Below, piece by piece: positions 29,801-39,584 of a DNA stretch of 64,000 bases. Both the position numbers and the translations under genes were made by a program. How positions within the stretch are numbered: the first letter of the stretch is position 1; every line of letters starts with the position of its first letter. This stretch comes from Nakaseomyces glabratus. Taxonomy: Eukaryota > Ascomycota > Saccharomycetes > Saccharomycetales > Saccharomycetaceae. The notes beneath the pieces are model-generated. The model searched no databases. It was not told the origin of the DNA and saw only the letters and a program-made list of their open reading frames with translations. The stretch is from contig NC_088953.1 in NCBI RefSeq assembly GCF_010111755.1, positions 530,527-594,526 on the forward strand, in the 5' to 3' direction.

Positions 29801-31764
29801 CGGGTATCAAGCTCAGATATTCCGTAAATACCGGGCCATAATAAAGTTCAGGATATAGGGCATGGCCTGTTAACAAGTTGCCCCATCCCACTCTTGTGGC
29901 ACTAAATGCGATATTTTTCATACTGACAGGACTTAATAAAAGAAACAAGAACAAAATGAATAAAATTTCTCGGAATTGTTTTTCAAAAAATCTCGTTCTG
30001 TTTCTAATTCGATATTAAGTTTTCAGTGGAAGTTATAGCTACGCAAGTCTCTTGGGCTGGGGTCGTGTTATGATTCGCAATTGAATTTGTAGAATTCCTT
30101 CCATGATAGGTTTACCCTATATTCCCGAATATAGGACACTTACTTCCCAGAAGAATTTCTGAAATTACGTATATAGTACACGATGTGTTTTGTTCGCACT
30201 CCCCTTTCCATCATTTGGAGAGGAATTTTAACACCGTGAAACAACTCCATACTAGTTTACTGTCAGTAAGGGGAGCAAATCTTAGAGGATAACTGTTACT
30301 CGGTTTAATTAACTTGAATGAGCTACACGATAGATTCTTGAAAATTTCTTTGTTGAATTAAATTAGGAGACCCTTCTCTTCGAAGATAATTAATCTGCTT
30401 TGATAATTACTTTTATTTTAAGAAGCCCAATAAAACACCCATTTCTAAAAGACGATGGTTTCTCTCATTGGGGCAATAAAGAAAATAAACTTCGAGTTTA
30501 TTCACTTTACTAATATCGTACTAAGTTGTAGTGTAGTTATTTTATTATGAAATATGGAATAAAATGAGGAACGCTCATATTATAATCCAAAGTGAAAAAA
30601 AGGAATTATAAAGTTAGCTGTTTCACATGACTATGGCTTTCTCATATAAGAAAAAGAAAGAAAATAAAGTAGTATAATGTTTTCAAGCTGATCCTCTCAA
30701 TTGCCATGAAATACTTAGGATTAGTAACGCATTTCCTTCAAAAACAAATTTATAAATTCCGAGATACTGGATTTCTCATCTCTAATTTGTCATACATTGA
30801 GAGCCAGGAATTCCACAAACTCGGACAACTTGATAAATTTTACCTACTAGAAAATGAACATGTTGGCATCTTCTCCTCCTTTTCCAGTTAGATCATACGC
30901 TCATTCCACATAGGTCGAGAAAAATTACTCTACTCTCCACCCAATAATGATACTTGATGATCTCGTCTAAATGGAAAATACATTTCTGAAATATATGTAG
31001 TGTAAATATTATTATATCTTGTTTTGACTCTTTCTGAATTATTATTTCCAGTCTTTATCAATAATAGACTTGGGGCTGTTCTCTTCATTTAGTGCTAGCA
31101 AAATACATACACAAATGATTATCTAAATCTATTAATAATGTGCTGAGTTTTATTTGTATTGGTATGGGGAAATTAGTAAAATCTTTATAATTATACGATT
31201 CACTGTTTTATTGTACCCCGCAATGAGGAACTTAATATACTTCTACCACTATTTTTAGTAGCAGATCCTAGTATAAAATTAACCATGATTTCTAGCAATC
31301 TCAGAAATGAGTAATATCTGGCGAACTAATCATGTATATCGGTTGATCTGGCTGACTCTTTCTACATTAATGGATGTTGAACAGATATTTACATTACCGG
31401 GCTCATCTCATCGCGACATCACTTCGCACCAGTGCCATAACAATTTAGAGACCCTACGAGATAAAAACCCTTAATAATAATTAGAGGAGTTTTTATATAG
31501 ACTATCTAGTGTTAGTCTTGTCTAATTGATGGCCACTACAACTTAGTGGATATCGAAAATCTCATTATCTAACAGAAAAGAGTGTTTTGCAGGTCTATTA
31601 CTAGTGAGCTTTGTTGGAATCATAACACGATTTGTCCGCCTCATTTGTGAATAATCATCGAAAGAATAGCATTAAGTTCGAGTATCAAGGCAGTACTAAC
31701 ATATTGCTATAGATTACCTCTACAAGTGGAAGAAACATTATAAACGTTGCAACTGATAAACAAA
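26838..31764. promoter_or_regulatory. 4.9-kb divergent MFG1-GYP7 intergenic region
   Basis: No recognisable gene. The corresponding S. cerevisiae gap is much smaller by my recollection. Composition is uneven: a G/C-rich island at ~28750-29350 (one 60-base line, 28861-28920, is 35/60 G+C) sits in AT-rich flanks. A 12-base C run lies at 28983-28994 and a TCTG/TGTG-rich stretch at 27768-27808. The longest open frame is 28649-29014 (-, 121 codons) inside the GC island; it matches nothing I know. I found no tRNA (no usable A/B boxes) and no telomerase-RNA template. Confidence 0.5.
28983..28994. repeat. C12 homopolymer
   Basis: Twelve consecutive C, rare in this AT-rich genome, at the edge of the GC-rich island upstream of MFG1. 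Confidence 0.9.
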
Positions 31765-34002
31765 ATGTCTATTGAGCTACTATTTTGCAAGTCTCAAGTG
31801 TATATTCATCCGACAAAGAATTTGCAAGACAATGTCTCCGGTTATCTTTTAATTACCCATCAGAGTAATAGCGAAACTATAACAAGTTCAACGATCTCTT
31901 GGATACCAGAGAACAGCCTTAATGAGGAAGACATAAATTTCCTAAACAACGCCGAAACGAGAAATATCAATGAGAAAATATTACGATTACCAGTTAGCAG
32001 CAGAAAACTAAACACACTTCTGGGAAGCGGGTCTTTCCTGAGTTCAAATTGGCAATTTACTATACCTGTATTATCTTTATACTCAGTTCAATTCAAATTA
32101 CCAAACACATGGTGGTACGGGTCGTGTATATTGTACTCAAAATCACCAAGAGAGACTGAATCCATCCCAGTCTTGTACTTCCATGATGATCTATGCCCAT
32201 CTACCATCTCGAAGCAAAAAGAACTCAACAGGTCATTTGACCCATTCAACAACTCTAATGAAATGTACTGGGGTGGACAAGACTTTAAGGATGCATTAGG
32301 CTCAATAGTCGAGTTGAAGAGGGTGGAATCCGAACCAACATTTTGGCTAGTTAATGCTACTCTGGAAGATTTGAGAAACTTTTCGTCTGCGAATTTGAAA
32401 TCCAGTGAAGAGAAGCCTTCAAGTTCGAAAGATGATGGTGTTACTAAATTGAAGGAAGATGCTTGGCAGAAATGGGAGTCCACTAAATGGTCGCTCATGT
32501 CGCAGTTTGCTGACATCACTGCTAAGACAGGCTCATTTGTAGGGAGTCTCATAAAAAAGCATCCAGTAGTTCAATTGGTAGAACGGAATAAAAATAATTA
32601 TTACGTACAGAAAATGTTGAAGAACCCCAAAGTAGTTGAGATTCAAGATGATTTTGACTCTGCTAAGATTTATTTAGCTAAATGGGCATTAAGTGTTAAG
32701 GAAGAAGCTGAGAGATACCAAGAAGGATCGTATGACAATCCCTACAGGAGAATATTGGTAAGCGAGTTTGGACTGACCGGAAATGAAGATGTTTCGTTCA
32801 CTGAGGAAGAACTGAACAGGGCAATGGAAAGAAATCACCCAATGACAAAGCAGAAATGGAATTCCTTATTCGATAGTGAGGGACGACTTACCGTTACAGT
32901 TAACGAGGTAAAGGATTATATCTTCCACGGTGGTTTGGCTGACGACGCTACTAGAAAAGAAGTCTGGCCATTTTTATTGGGTGTTTACCCATGGGATTCT
33001 TCAGAGGATGAAAGGAAACAACTGAGAAAAGCTCTTCATGATGAATATATGGAGTTGAAACAAAAATGGGTTGACCGAGAAGTAAATCTGGATAATGATG
33101 AGGAAGAATACTGGAAGGATCAATTATTCAGGATAGAAAAAGATGTCAAGAGGAATGACCGGAATATCGATATTTATAAATACAATACTTCAGACAACTT
33201 ACCATTCCCTGAAGATACTGCGCCAACCACCGACGATGATGATAGTATAAAAAATCCTAATTTAAAGAAGTTAGCAGATATTCTAACTACTTACAACATC
33301 TTTAATCCCAACCTTGGCTATGTACAGGGTATGACGGATTTACTATCACCATTGTACTACATTATCCGTGATGAGGAGACTACTTTTTGGTGCTTCACCA
33401 ACTTCATGGAAAGAATGGAAAGAAATTTTTTAAGAGATCAATCTGGTATAAGAGATCAAATGCTGGCATTGACTGATTTGTGCCAGTTGATGCTCCCAAG
33501 ATTAAGTGCACATTTACAAAAGTGTGATTCATCGGATTTGTTTTTCTGTTTTAGGATGCTTTTGGTATGGTTCAAAAGAGAATTTAATTACGACGATATA
33601 TTCAATATTTGGGAGGTGTTTTTCACCGATTTTTATTCTTCTCAATACCAATTATTCTTTATGCTTGCTATACTTCAGAAGAATAGTTCACCAATTGTTA
33701 ACAATTTACAAACTTTTGATCAGGTAATAAAGTATTTTAATGATCTTAATAGTAAGATGAACTGGAGAGATTTAATGGTAAGATCTGAACTATTGTTTAT
33801 ACAGTTCCATAAAACAGCGGATCTACTCGCTAGGCGTCAAGAACAACTTATCCCAGAAAATTCTGGACACGATACGAGTGATATTGAAGGAGGTACGGAG
33901 CCAAAAACCCAGAGCTATATCAGTGAGCATCTCCAAACACTTTTATCCAAGGAAGTTATAATACAGAAAGAAAACACAAGGACAAAAGATTCGATAAAAT
34001 AA
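31765..34002 (+). CDS. GYP7: Rab GTPase-activating protein Gyp7
   Basis: 745 residues from the ATG at 31765 (an upstream in-frame TTG at 31747 is not a start); S. cerevisiae Gyp7 is 746. It is a TBC-domain GAP acting on Ypt7 and other Rabs in vacuolar traffic. The TBC domain is in the second half: GVYPWD, the IxxDxxR motif with catalytic Arg463, and YVQGM with catalytic Gln521, then DIFNIWEVFF. The N-terminal ~220 residues form a PH-like/lipid-binding region in this family. Both catalytic fingers are intact. Convergent with PHO13 over 148 bases. In S. cerevisiae YPD1 (YDL235C) sits between them; here there is no room for it. Confidence 0.95.
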   Translation: MSIELLFCKSQVYIHPTKNLQDNVSGYLLITHQSNSETITSSTISWIPENSLNEEDINFLNNAETRNINEKILRLPVSSRKLNTLLGSGSFLSSNWQFTIPVLSLYSVQFKLPNTWWYGSCILYSKSPRETESIPVLYFHDDLCPSTISKQKELNRSFDPFNNSNEMYWGGQDFKDALGSIVELKRVESEPTFWLVNATLEDLRNFSSANLKSSEEKPSSSKDDGVTKLKEDAWQKWESTKWSLMSQFADITAKTGSFVGSLIKKHPVVQLVERNKNNYYVQKMLKNPKVVEIQDDFDSAKIYLAKWALSVKEEAERYQEGSYDNPYRRILVSEFGLTGNEDVSFTEEELNRAMERNHPMTKQKWNSLFDSEGRLTVTVNEVKDYIFHGGLADDATRKEVWPFLLGVYPWDSSEDERKQLRKALHDEYMELKQKWVDREVNLDNDEEEYWKDQLFRIEKDVKRNDRNIDIYKYNTSDNLPFPEDTAPTTDDDDSIKNPNLKKLADILTTYNIFNPNLGYVQGMTDLLSPLYYIIRDEETTFWCFTNFMERMERNFLRDQSGIRDQMLALTDLCQLMLPRLSAHLQKCDSSDLFFCFRMLLVWFKREFNYDDIFNIWEVFFTDFYSSQYQLFFMLAILQKNSSPIVNNLQTFDQVIKYFNDLNSKMNWRDLMVRSELLFIQFHKTADLLARRQEQLIPENSGHDTSDIEGGTEPKTQSYISEHLQTLLSKEVIIQKENTRTKDSIK

Positions 34003-34150
34003 ATTTCTATTGCTTCTTCTATGTTGTCTAATTTTAAGGCGACTAATATCTAAAGAGAACAGACATCACTCCTTTCTATCTCACTTTTATTAAAAGTTGG
34101 TATAAACAAACTAACAATAATTATTTCGCGTTTAACTAATAAAATTTCAT

Positions 34151-35080
34151 TTAGTTTTTAAGTAGTTCATAAATATCACCAAGTTTTTCGATATAATACC
34201 TTGGTCTTGGATGATCGGGAGATATTTCAAAAGCTCTTTCTTCAGTTTCAATACCACTTAGAACTAGCAGAGTTCCTCCAAGTTTACCATCGGCACCAAA
34301 CTTCATATCAGTATTCAAACGATCTCCGACCATACAGCACCTGTCCTTATTGATCTTTTTAGCTGACACAATGGAATTTAACATATTCATGTTAGGCTTG
34401 CCACAATATGCTGGCTTTCTACCAGATGAGGTTGCTAATGATTCGACCATGGAACCTGCACCTGGCAAAATATGACCCTTTTGGGGGAAAGTTGAATCAC
34501 AATTGGTACCAACAAATTCCACATTTTCCTGTTGTAGATATTGCAAACTTACAGCTAGACGATGATAGTTAACTTTTGTATCCAAACCAGCAATAACACA
34601 TTTGACATCTTTGTCAAGACCATCTACTAGGAACGGGGAAGTAGAGGCGTCAAAGGGTTCATTAAGTCTTGCATCTTCACCACCCAAATATTCAAAGCCC
34701 ATTTCAGTCAACTCACCACCAATACCAGATTCACCGAAAACCCAAATCTTATCCTTGCCAGGTTGCAAGTTCAAGAAATCTCTCACATAGACAGCAGCAG
34801 CATAACCAGAGGTGAATATTTCTTCCTCGGATACTTCAATACCAAAACCAGCAAACTTCTTGGTATATTGTTTCCTGGACTTTGTAGAGTTATTGGTAAC
34901 AAAGACTAAGTTTTTGCCAGCATCCTCGAGCATCTTTAAGATCTCCTTGGTGTTTGGCAATAAGTGGGTTCCCAACCACAGAACACCATCACAGTCAAAC
35001 AAAAATGTATCGAAGCTGTCTAAGAACTCCTGTGCCTGTTCCTTAGTGGTAATCTTGATCGGATCTTCTGTAGCAGTCAT
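34151..35080 (-). CDS. PHO13: HAD-family phosphatase Pho13
   Basis: 309 residues (S. cerevisiae 312). A p-nitrophenylphosphatase now regarded as a metabolite-repair enzyme removing dead-end products such as 2-phosphoglycolate. HAD motifs: FDCDGVLW with nucleophile Asp29 and acid/base Asp31, VTNNSTKSR (motif II region), and [11 protein letters not shown] (motif IV, metal Asp). The C2-type cap lies between motifs II and III. Intact, at the expected place next to AIM6 (YDL236W-YDL237W). Confidence 0.96.
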   Translation of the reverse strand: MTATEDPIKITTKEQAQEFLDSFDTFLFDCDGVLWLGTHLLPNTKEILKMLEDAGKNLVFVTNNSTKSRKQYTKKFAGFGIEVSEEEIFTSGYAAAVYVRDFLNLQPGKDKIWVFGESGIGGELTEMGFEYLGGEDARLNEPFDASTSPFLVDGLDKDVKCVIAGLDTKVNYHRLAVSLQYLQQENVEFVGTNCDSTFPQKGHILPGAGSMVESLATSSGRKPAYCGKPNMNMLNSIVSAKKINKDRCCMVGDRLNTDMKFGADGKLGGTLLVLSGIETEERAFEISPDHPRPRYYIEKLGDIYELLKN

Positions 35081-35502
35081 CTTGCAAAAAATTCAGTATG
35101 CTTTGCCCAGCAATGTTTTGGTCAATGCTATAAATGAATATAGCAACCTATCTAGAGCTGTAACCACCTGGATTTATAACTCTCAAGTTCACTTTGGAAT
35201 GACGGTCATTTGATTACCCATTGTCCTCCTATTTCCCGAACGTGAAAAACTCTGGTTCATCGCCAAATTGCACAATAAAAGAGCAGAATCATAGTGAATA
35301 TTAATAAAGAGCAAAGTAAATAATCATTATATATCGTTACATTTCTGGTCCGACCACGAAGACCAGTAGATCTTGTCGGTAAACTTTTTGTTTAAATAAT
35401 TTGCCATATTTCTACAGTTATAATAATATCTACAACAGTAACTGTATCAGTAATGAAAGAATAAATGAAGGCTGGGACGGACTGTCATCGACCTGCTATA
35501 TC
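35081..35502. other. PHO13 promoter / AIM6 3' spacer
   Basis: 422 bases between co-directional minus-strand genes. Nothing beyond AT-rich promoter-like sequence seen. Confidence 0.4.
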
Positions 35503-36816
35503 TTAAAACATAGCTGCGGCCTTTAAGTCATCTACGTTGAGGAAATCCGAGTTTAAGTCCTCAATTTGTTGTTTCCAGAGCCTCTTCATGGTCTTACGAG
35601 GCCAACTTGGAACCCCCCATATCCTTGTTTTCAAGTCGAATGAGTGAGCATTATCGATGTATTTTTTAATTGCTGTTATTTCTTCTTTGTCCAAATGGCC
35701 TCTCATTATTACTTTTAAGTTGCTGGAGCCAACCATCTTCAAAATTTCTGAGAGTGATGTGGATGCGGTGACAGCCATTTTAGCTGACTCTTCGTTGAGT
35801 TCGAGCAGGTTGGCATCCTGTAACAAATATCGCTTGCGGTCACCAAAATAACCATCTGCCTTGCCATTGTCTAAGACATCTGTATTATTTGGGTAATTAC
35901 CAGTCATGATTACAGTGACTTGCCCCTGGATGATCTTACCAGTATCCATATCATAGTAAGTCAAGTAGCCAGCCTGGATTAACTGAGTGAAATACTTTTC
36001 AAGCAATAGTTTGTATGTCAGAATATTGTCATCAGACTTGAAATCAATGTAAAAAAATAGTGGTATGTGATTGGCTGTATAAAAGACACCATTCTTCTGA
36101 GTTTTACTGTTATTGCTCTTTCCACAGTTTACACCTTCCAACAAGCTTTGAAGCGGGTCTGTATACAACTTTTCCAGAGTCTTTCTTAGTGGGTCTATGT
36201 AGTCCTCATCATGTCCCACTGCAAGTACATAGTCTTCCAATTTGTCGGTAGAACTATTGTAAGGATGATCTTTGTGTGGGTGTACCCACACGTCAGCCTC
36301 GGTACTAACAGATCCATAAGCAAGGCCCTTTAGTAAAGGCACATCCCGCCAGTAGTCATTATGGGAGTGGATAGGCAGTGGAGTGACATCTCTGGTAAGC
36401 TTAGCGACAGCCGAGGTCTCCACGGAGCAATTCTCATGGGAGGTGCCCTTGAACACATACTCACTGAATGTGTCATATAGCGTAGATATTCCACCGGGAT
36501 ACCTGCCAGGAATTCTGTATGCATCTAGCAAGTGCTTTTCAAACAATTCGTAGAGGGCTGGCCCGCTGACACCGAGGTCCTGCCTCGAGCTCAGCATTAT
36601 AGCATGGCTGTTGTGGAAGTAGTCCTGGCGTTTCTCTAGCAGGCCAAATGCCGAGTAACCGCTCCTCTCAAGCAAGATAACTCCAAGGAGTATGACGTAG
36701 CCGCATACTAGTAAATATTGAGCAGTGAACGGGATCATGATTATCTTGAGAAGCCAGTGTGTAGTGCCTGTAGGGGCCTTCTCCACATTATCATTCGTGG
36801 CCACCTTCCGCAACAT
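35503..36816 (-). CDS. AIM6: Aim6-like PLC/GDPD-fold protein
   Basis: 437 residues from the ATG at 36816 (the frame reaches 36825 only via a TTG). One hydrophobic segment at ~22-49 indicates a signal anchor. The body resembles a phospholipase-C-like phosphodiesterase TIM barrel: HSHNDYWR (150-157) and STEADVWVHP (171-180) supply the His/Asn-Asp and Glu-x-Asp metal-type motifs near the barrel start. S. cerevisiae Aim6 (390 residues) has no proven activity; the name comes from altered mitochondrial inheritance. It is divergent from GUD1 across 747 bases, as in YDL237W-YDL238C. Confidence 0.9.
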   Translation of the reverse strand: MLRKVATNDNVEKAPTGTTHWLLKIIMIPFTAQYLLVCGYVILLGVILLERSGYSAFGLLEKRQDYFHNSHAIMLSSRQDLGVSGPALYELFEKHLLDAYRIPGRYPGGISTLYDTFSEYVFKGTSHENCSVETSAVAKLTRDVTPLPIHSHNDYWRDVPLLKGLAYGSVSTEADVWVHPHKDHPYNSSTDKLEDYVLAVGHDEDYIDPLRKTLEKLYTDPLQSLLEGVNCGKSNNSKTQKNGVFYTANHIPLFFYIDFKSDDNILTYKLLLEKYFTQLIQAGYLTYYDMDTGKIIQGQVTVIMTGNYPNNTDVLDNGKADGYFGDRKRYLLQDANLLELNEESAKMAVTASTSLSEILKMVGSSNLKVIMRGHLDKEEITAIKKYIDNAHSFDLKTRIWGVPSWPRKTMKRLWKQQIEDLNSDFLNVDDLKAAAMF

Positions 36817-37563
36817 CGTGTCCAAATTGTAGGAGCAGTTCAGCTTATATATTCCAGATCAAAGGATGTAATCTTGTAGCAAATTCTCGCAACAGGTATG
36901 CTCTCAGAGAAATCAATAGCAGTGCAGAAATGTATCAGCAATGTGGATCGACGAGATGCTAGTTGAAGACCGATGATTAGCACGTCCCCCAGTCCCCACA
37001 ACACACGTTTCTAAATCCAAAGCCTCTCTTTTTTCTTATTTCATTTGCAAATCCTGTGGTGCCAAAGGGAAACGAGGCTTGCTGCTCATTACAAGAAGCA
37101 CAAGATCGATCCTCTCCTATTAAATTGCAGATCCATTTCCAAGATCCCACTGGGACACCACAAATACGTAATCATATATATTGTCACTGAGAACACTACG
37201 TAATCCTTTGTGCGGGGGGTGCGAGTCACCAACTCTAGCAAGTATTTCCAGCTGTTACCTCCCTCTGCTCTCACTGCAGTGGTCATCTGCGAGTAGCTGT
37301 CTCGAGAAAAGGTGTCACTTGGTCGCTAAATGGAAGCTTCACCCGGTCCCTACTAATAGGGGGCATTGTTCTCGAGCTGTAAGCATTATTCCCTTATCTT
37401 ATCTTATCTTTATCTTATCGTTTGATCCTTATCGCTTGGCCCATGACATCCCAACGACCGGATGACTCCTCCGATGACTTAAAATTGGGCTAATATAACA
37501 TATATATATGTCCTAGCTGATTCCTCACACGTTGAACAATGGACATGTTGCAGATGACTAGCG
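36817..37563. other. AIM6-GUD1 divergent promoter region
   Basis: 747 bases; the notable contents are the GATA cluster, the TATATATA run and the GUD1 uORF listed separately. The AIM6-proximal half has no site I can name. Confidence 0.5.
37393..37433 (+). promoter_or_regulatory. Cluster of GATA-factor sites (nitrogen catabolite repression)
   Basis: Five exact CTTATC words (GATAAG on the other strand) at 37393, 37398, 37403, 37414 and 37428, plus TTATC at 37410, within 41 bases and 130-170 bases before the GUD1 ATG. Gln3/Gat1 GATA factors bind such clustered sites under poor nitrogen supply. GUD1 is a purine-catabolic enzyme, so the pairing makes biological sense. A TATATATA run follows at 37501-37508. 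Confidence 0.8.
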
Positions 37564-37571
37564 ATGGTTAG
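37539..37571 (+). promoter_or_regulatory. Upstream ORF overlapping the GUD1 start
   Basis: ATG at 37539 opens a 10-codon frame ending in TAG at 37569-37571, past the GUD1 ATG (37564) and out of frame with it. Two more ATGs (37545, 37554) lie in the same short frame. If the mRNA leader includes them, they would strongly reduce GUD1 initiation; alternatively transcription starts just downstream of them. Confidence 0.6.
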
Positions 37572-39015
37572 TTTACGGGAACAACTTTATAGGCTGGTAG
37601 CGTTTCATGGCACTTTTATAGACACGCCGGTGCTGGGCCAGTTGCGCGTGAGGGAGGAATGCACGGTTGTGGTGCATATGACTGATGATGGATGTGGAAC
37701 AATTGTGCTGATCAGGGACCACTGCGAGCCCATGGATGCTGTCCGCGAGTATGACCCAACAGTACACGAGAGTGATGTGAAGATAGTTGCCGCAACAGAC
37801 GGTAGTGGAAGCCAGTTCTTCTTCCCTGGATTCATCGACACACATATCCACGCTTCCCAGTACCCGAACTGCGGGTTATTTGGCAAGTCTACTCTACTTG
37901 ATTGGCTCGAGACATACACGTTCCCACTGGAGGCATCGTTGGCAGACCTGGATATTGCCAGCGACGTGTACACATCTGTGATAAAGAGAACACTGAGCGC
38001 AGGTACCACAACAGCTACTTATTACACGACCATTGACACAGAATCATCAAAATTAATGGGCACACTATGTTCCAAGCTGGGTCAAAGAGCTCTGATTGGT
38101 AAAGTGTGTATGGATCAAAATGCCCCAGATTACTATATAGAGGATGCAAAGGACTCAATAGAGTCCTGCAAAGAGATGATATCATTCTTTAAGAATGACT
38201 TGAACGACCCAAGAGTGAATGCTATAATAACTCCAAGATTTGCACCCAGTTGCTCCAAGGACTTACTGGCAGCTCTTGGCGCGTTGGCAAAGGAGAATGA
38301 ACTACATATTCAAACACATCTTTCTGAGAACAACAAGGAAATTAGCTGGGTGAAGTCTCTTTTTCCCGAATGCAAGAGCTATACTGACGTGTATTATCAA
38401 CATGGCTTGCTAGGGGAGCGTACTGTGCTGGCACACTGCATCCATTGCTCAGAAGATGAAGCTGATCTGATCAAGAAGACTAACTCTGGAGTTTCTCATT
38501 GCCCAGTATCCAACTCAGCTTTAGCTTCAGGCGAATGTAGAGTAAAATGGTGGTTACAGAAAGGTGTCTCAGTAGGGTTAGGGACCGATGTATCAGGTGG
38601 ATACTCAGCAGATATCCTATTATCAGCAAGACATGCTCATCTAGTATCACGCCATTTGGCTATGAAAACCGACGAGGAAAAAGAGAAAATAAATGTGATG
38701 TTATCAGTCAATGAATGTTTGTATCTAGCCACTATGGGTGGTGCTGGCGTCTTACACATGCAAGATCAAATAGGTAGTTTTGATGTGGGTAAACAGTTTG
38801 ACACCCAATTAATATCACTAGACGTTCCAAATTCAAATGTCCAATTATTTTATTGGCAAAAACTAAACGGAACCAAAGCCATAAAAGGAATTAGGAATCA
38901 ACCTCCGTTATTAAACCATGAGGATATAATTGCAAAATGGTTTTTCAATGGTGACGACAGAAATGTGAAATATACCTGGGTTAGTGGCCAATTGGTTCAT
39001 TCGAAGGATATATAG
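37564..39015 (+). CDS. GUD1: Guanine deaminase
   Basis: 483 residues (S. cerevisiae 489). Converts guanine to xanthine with release of ammonia. Amidohydrolase metal site: HIH (His94, His96) in the GFIDTHIHASQ segment, His252 in THLSEN, a second LAHCIHCSEDE, and Asp in GLGTDVSGG. FGTF-type start (here FHGTFIDTP at ~14-22) aligns with the family, so the N-terminus is a little shorter than in S. cerevisiae. Control region is unusually informative (GATA cluster, overlapping uORF). Follows AIM6 and precedes the ADY3-type gene, as YDL238C does. Confidence 0.95.
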   Translation: MVSLREQLYRLVAFHGTFIDTPVLGQLRVREECTVVVHMTDDGCGTIVLIRDHCEPMDAVREYDPTVHESDVKIVAATDGSGSQFFFPGFIDTHIHASQYPNCGLFGKSTLLDWLETYTFPLEASLADLDIASDVYTSVIKRTLSAGTTTATYYTTIDTESSKLMGTLCSKLGQRALIGKVCMDQNAPDYYIEDAKDSIESCKEMISFFKNDLNDPRVNAIITPRFAPSCSKDLLAALGALAKENELHIQTHLSENNKEISWVKSLFPECKSYTDVYYQHGLLGERTVLAHCIHCSEDEADLIKKTNSGVSHCPVSNSALASGECRVKWWLQKGVSVGLGTDVSGGYSADILLSARHAHLVSRHLAMKTDEEKEKINVMLSVNECLYLATMGGAGVLHMQDQIGSFDVGKQFDTQLISLDVPNSNVQLFYWQKLNGTKAIKGIRNQPPLLNHEDIIAKWFFNGDDRNVKYTWVSGQLVHSKDI

Positions 39016-39584
39016 CAACAGTGACCATCTGCTTAAGAAATCTCAATTTGATGTTGACTATATTGTATTTTTTTTTTCAATTTAGCGTCTTTTTTCCTAA
39101 GATTTTGACTTATTTAATTTATAGAAGCATTTACTATTTGCTAATTGAATGTTCAAACGATTGTAGCCAAAAGAATCTTATACTGTTAAGATTGAAATGA
39201 CTAACTCTTTAATGTGTAATTTGCAAAAAAATGTTTTTTGTTTTGATATGATGTCTAATTGTACATCTATATTTTTGTGGTTTTTAGTGGTGAAGCGCGA
39301 AGAGTCACAAATAAGGAAACTAACACAAAAATTACTGATTTGCTAAGACACCAGCTGAAGCATTTTACATAATAAATGCTGACAATAAAGGCAAAATATT
39401 CTCTGCTTATGGAGTAACACATTATAAACACATCCACTAAAATACTGTTATTAACGACTAGGAATTGGTTATTTCGACGACTCACATAAATTTCCGATAC
39501 CAAAATAGACTTGTTGAATATTTGAGTAAGTTGTTTAAAGGAACATTTGTACATCATAATAATAATAACAAAAATTATTGACAA
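39016..39584. other. GUD1 to ADY3-type spacer
   Basis: 569 bases, AT-rich with T9-T10 and A6 tracts. No other content seen. Confidence 0.4.

Noticed and set aside
26838..31764. Telomerase RNA gene in the long spacer
   Set aside because: No segment complementary to the 16-base telomere unit that could act as template was found.
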